Positions 44,420 to 45,400 of a DNA stretch of 45,400 nucleotides are shown in pieces; within the stretch, counting starts at the first letter, position 1; each line of letters opens with the position of its first letter. This stretch comes from Gloeobacterales cyanobacterium ES-bin-313 (GTDB lineage Bacteria; Cyanobacteriota; Cyanobacteriia; Gloeobacterales; Gloeobacteraceae). The translations under genes and the position numbers were made by a program. The notes beneath the pieces are model-generated. The model was not told where the DNA came from. It saw nothing but the letters and a program-made list of their open reading frames with translations, and did no database searches. The stretch spans positions 1 to 45,400 of the forward strand of contig JACMLN010000064.1 in NCBI GenBank assembly GCA_014379585.1, in the 5' to 3' direction.

Positions 44420-44647
44420 TCAAAGGCTCTGAAGAAAGGTTTGCAGGTCGGGGGTATCGATCAGGGCTTCAGCTAACTGTTCAAGCTTCTCAATATCAGT
44501 GATGGCTTGAATCTGGGACACAACTTGGGCGCTTAGAGAGCTGAATTTCCGGGTCATCTGTTTGAGGAGCATTTCACGCCGTCCTCTGAGTTCGCCCTCT
44601 TGCAGGGTTTGCTGTTTCCATTCAGCGTATGCAGATGAGACGTTCAT
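44420..44647 (-). CDS. DUF4351-type C-terminal fragment of an Rpn-family protein
   Basis: The 75 residues (WKQQTLQEGELRGRREMLLK..QALTD-type pattern, ending in LIDTPDLQTFLQSL) match the small helical domain found at the C-terminus of cyanobacterial Rpn/PD-(D/E)XK 'transposase' proteins. Here it is a separate frame that overlaps by ATGA the gene encoding the preceding part. Either it is a true separate small protein or the two frames derive from one gene split by a frameshift. Confidence 0.6.
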   Translation of the reverse strand: MNVSSAYAEWKQQTLQEGELRGRREMLLKQMTRKFSSLSAQVVSQIQAITDIEKLEQLAEALIDTPDLQTFLQSL

Positions 44648-44964
44648 GAGTTGCTCCTGGTCTTCTGGTGAAAGGTCTGATCGTTGCTCTGTTCTGATTG
44701 TCCACGAGCGACGAGTTCTAGAGCCAAGTTGCGCAGGGGATCATCTTTGGGAAGGGCAAGTACTTCGTCGATGGCCTTCTTCTGGATCTTACCTCTACCC
44801 AAGACGCGTAGCCATAAGGTATCGCGTGTTGGCTTGAGCTGGTGAACTGCGACGAGGGCGGTATGCTCTCCAACTCCCAGGAAGTACACCCCCTTTCCCC
44901 AATCCTCGCAAGGGTCGGCTTTGAAATCGGCCAAGATCGCTTTGGAAATGGTTGGGCTAACCAC
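44644..44964 (-). pseudogene. Truncated Rpn-family (PD-(D/E)XK nuclease-like) protein
   Basis: The 106-residue frame carries the middle part of Rpn-type proteins: TALVAVHQLKPTRDTLWLRVLGRGKIQKKAIDEV and LALPKDDPLRNLALEL, shown here only as landmarks of known family blocks. The N-terminal nuclease core (usually over 120 residues) is missing: the frame starts with GTG (44962-44964), 3 bp after the comF stop. The loss of the core and the split from the DUF4351 part suggest decay of a mobile nuclease gene. A functional short protein cannot be excluded. Confidence 0.55.
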
Positions 44965-44967
44965 GCA

Positions 44968-45400
44968 TCACCTTTGTAGAGCAGCAGATTTCAAGAATTT
45001 TGGGTGGGCAACAACTAGCCCTTCAACTTGAAGACATCCAGCTGCTTTCAGGGTTTGCGCACACAACTGCAACGTCGTGCCTGTGGTCAAAATATCGTCG
45101 ATCAACAAGATCCGGCGATTTTTCAAAGATCGGGTGGTACGAAAGGCATTTTGTAAGATTTCGGAACGCTCCTCAGGGGTAAAACCGTGGAGTGCCACGG
45201 TTGAGCGGGTGCGCACTAAACCATCCCAAAAGTGCAGACCTGTCCGTAGGCAAAAAGCACGAGCAACCCGCTCCGCTTGGTTGTAACCCCGTTTCTTGAA
45301 GCGCTCTTGGGAAAGGGGCACGGCGCTCACCCACCAATCGGAGGCGCGGATCTGGGTGGTGAGCCACCATCGACCCAGTTGTTCCCCTAGCCAGTCGCCA
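44968..45400 (-). CDS. comF: ComF family protein (phosphoribosyltransferase-like), partial
   Basis: It is a DNA-uptake (competence) associated protein needed for natural transformation in several bacteria, including cyanobacteria. The visible C-terminal part shows VPLSQERFKKRGYNQAERVAR and the PRPP-binding-like loop ILLIDDILTTGTTLQ. The frame stays open to the window edge (GDWLGEQLGRWW and on), so the first methionine frame at 45330 is internal and the true 5' end lies beyond 45400. Confidence 0.9.
   Translation of the reverse strand, partial: GDWLGEQLGRWWLTTQIRASDWWVSAVPLSQERFKKRGYNQAERVARAFCLRTGLHFWDGLVRTRSTVALHGFTPEERSEILQNAFRTTRSLKNRRILLIDDILTTGTTLQLCAQTLKAAGCLQVEGLVVAHPKFLKSAALQR

Noticed and set aside
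1-45400. CRISPR array, intact insertion sequence, rRNA or prophage
   Set aside because: No regularly spaced repeats, transposase core genes, rRNA segments or phage structural genes were seen.

Overview
The window looks like a chromosomal segment from a cyanobacterium. Supporting genes are a plant/cyanobacterial-type class II fructose-bisphosphate aldolase, a glycolate-oxidase Fe-S subunit, a Ycf29-like LuxR-type response regulator, an MCE/MlaD protein with its ATPase, a PPK2 polyphosphate kinase, DUF2809 and DUF4351 proteins, and a WD40 protein of cyanobacterial style. Base composition is intermediate, with AT-rich islands. An early-branching lineage (Gloeobacterales-like) is possible but is only an impression.

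Left part (1-15.9 kb), mostly housekeeping: tRNA-Arg(CCT) on the minus strand; apt followed directly by a bifunctional rel/spoT; a minus-strand pair of pseudopilin-like proteins; a palindrome-rich intergenic repeat; a minus-strand MlaF/MlaD-like lipid-transport pair; class II aldolase with a clear terminator; murE divergent from it; a nitroreductase; then a minus-strand run of a RecJ-like protein, an MsbA-type ABC exporter, a Xer-like recombinase, a conserved unknown and a zinc-ribbon unknown. The RecJ-like and Xer-like proteins both lack key catalytic residues.

Centre (16.4-35.2 kb), one large plus-strand exopolysaccharide locus of Wzx/Wzy type: initiating sugar-phosphate transferase, NDP-sugar pyrophosphorylase, outer-membrane export protein (Wza-like), chain-length/ATPase protein (Wzc-like), hexapeptide acyltransferase, polymerase/ligase (Wzy), flippase (Wzx), seven glycosyltransferases, an acyltransferase-3 membrane protein and a secreted glycoside hydrolase. 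The first part (16.4-26.2 kb) is tightly packed, with stop/start overlaps. From about 26.4 kb the sequence becomes looser and more AT-rich, most strongly at 30.4-33.4 kb. There a 16-bp direct repeat brackets two glycosyltransferase genes, suggesting a cassette acquired separately.

Right of it (35.6-38.2 kb) lies the most unusual unit: a small P-loop GTPase gene overlapping by ATGA a gene for a bitopic membrane protein with a cytoplasmic N-terminal domain and one complete seven-bladed WD40 propeller predicted outside the membrane. I propose it as a candidate membrane-spanning GTPase signalling pair.

Right end (38.3-45.4 kb): glcF; a response regulator preceded by a perfect 15-bp inverted repeat; PPK2; purH; a secreted Gly/Thr/Asn-rich repetitive protein; a DUF2809 membrane protein; remnants of an Rpn-family nuclease; and comF, cut by the window edge. 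No CRISPR array, intact insertion sequence, rRNA or phage was seen.
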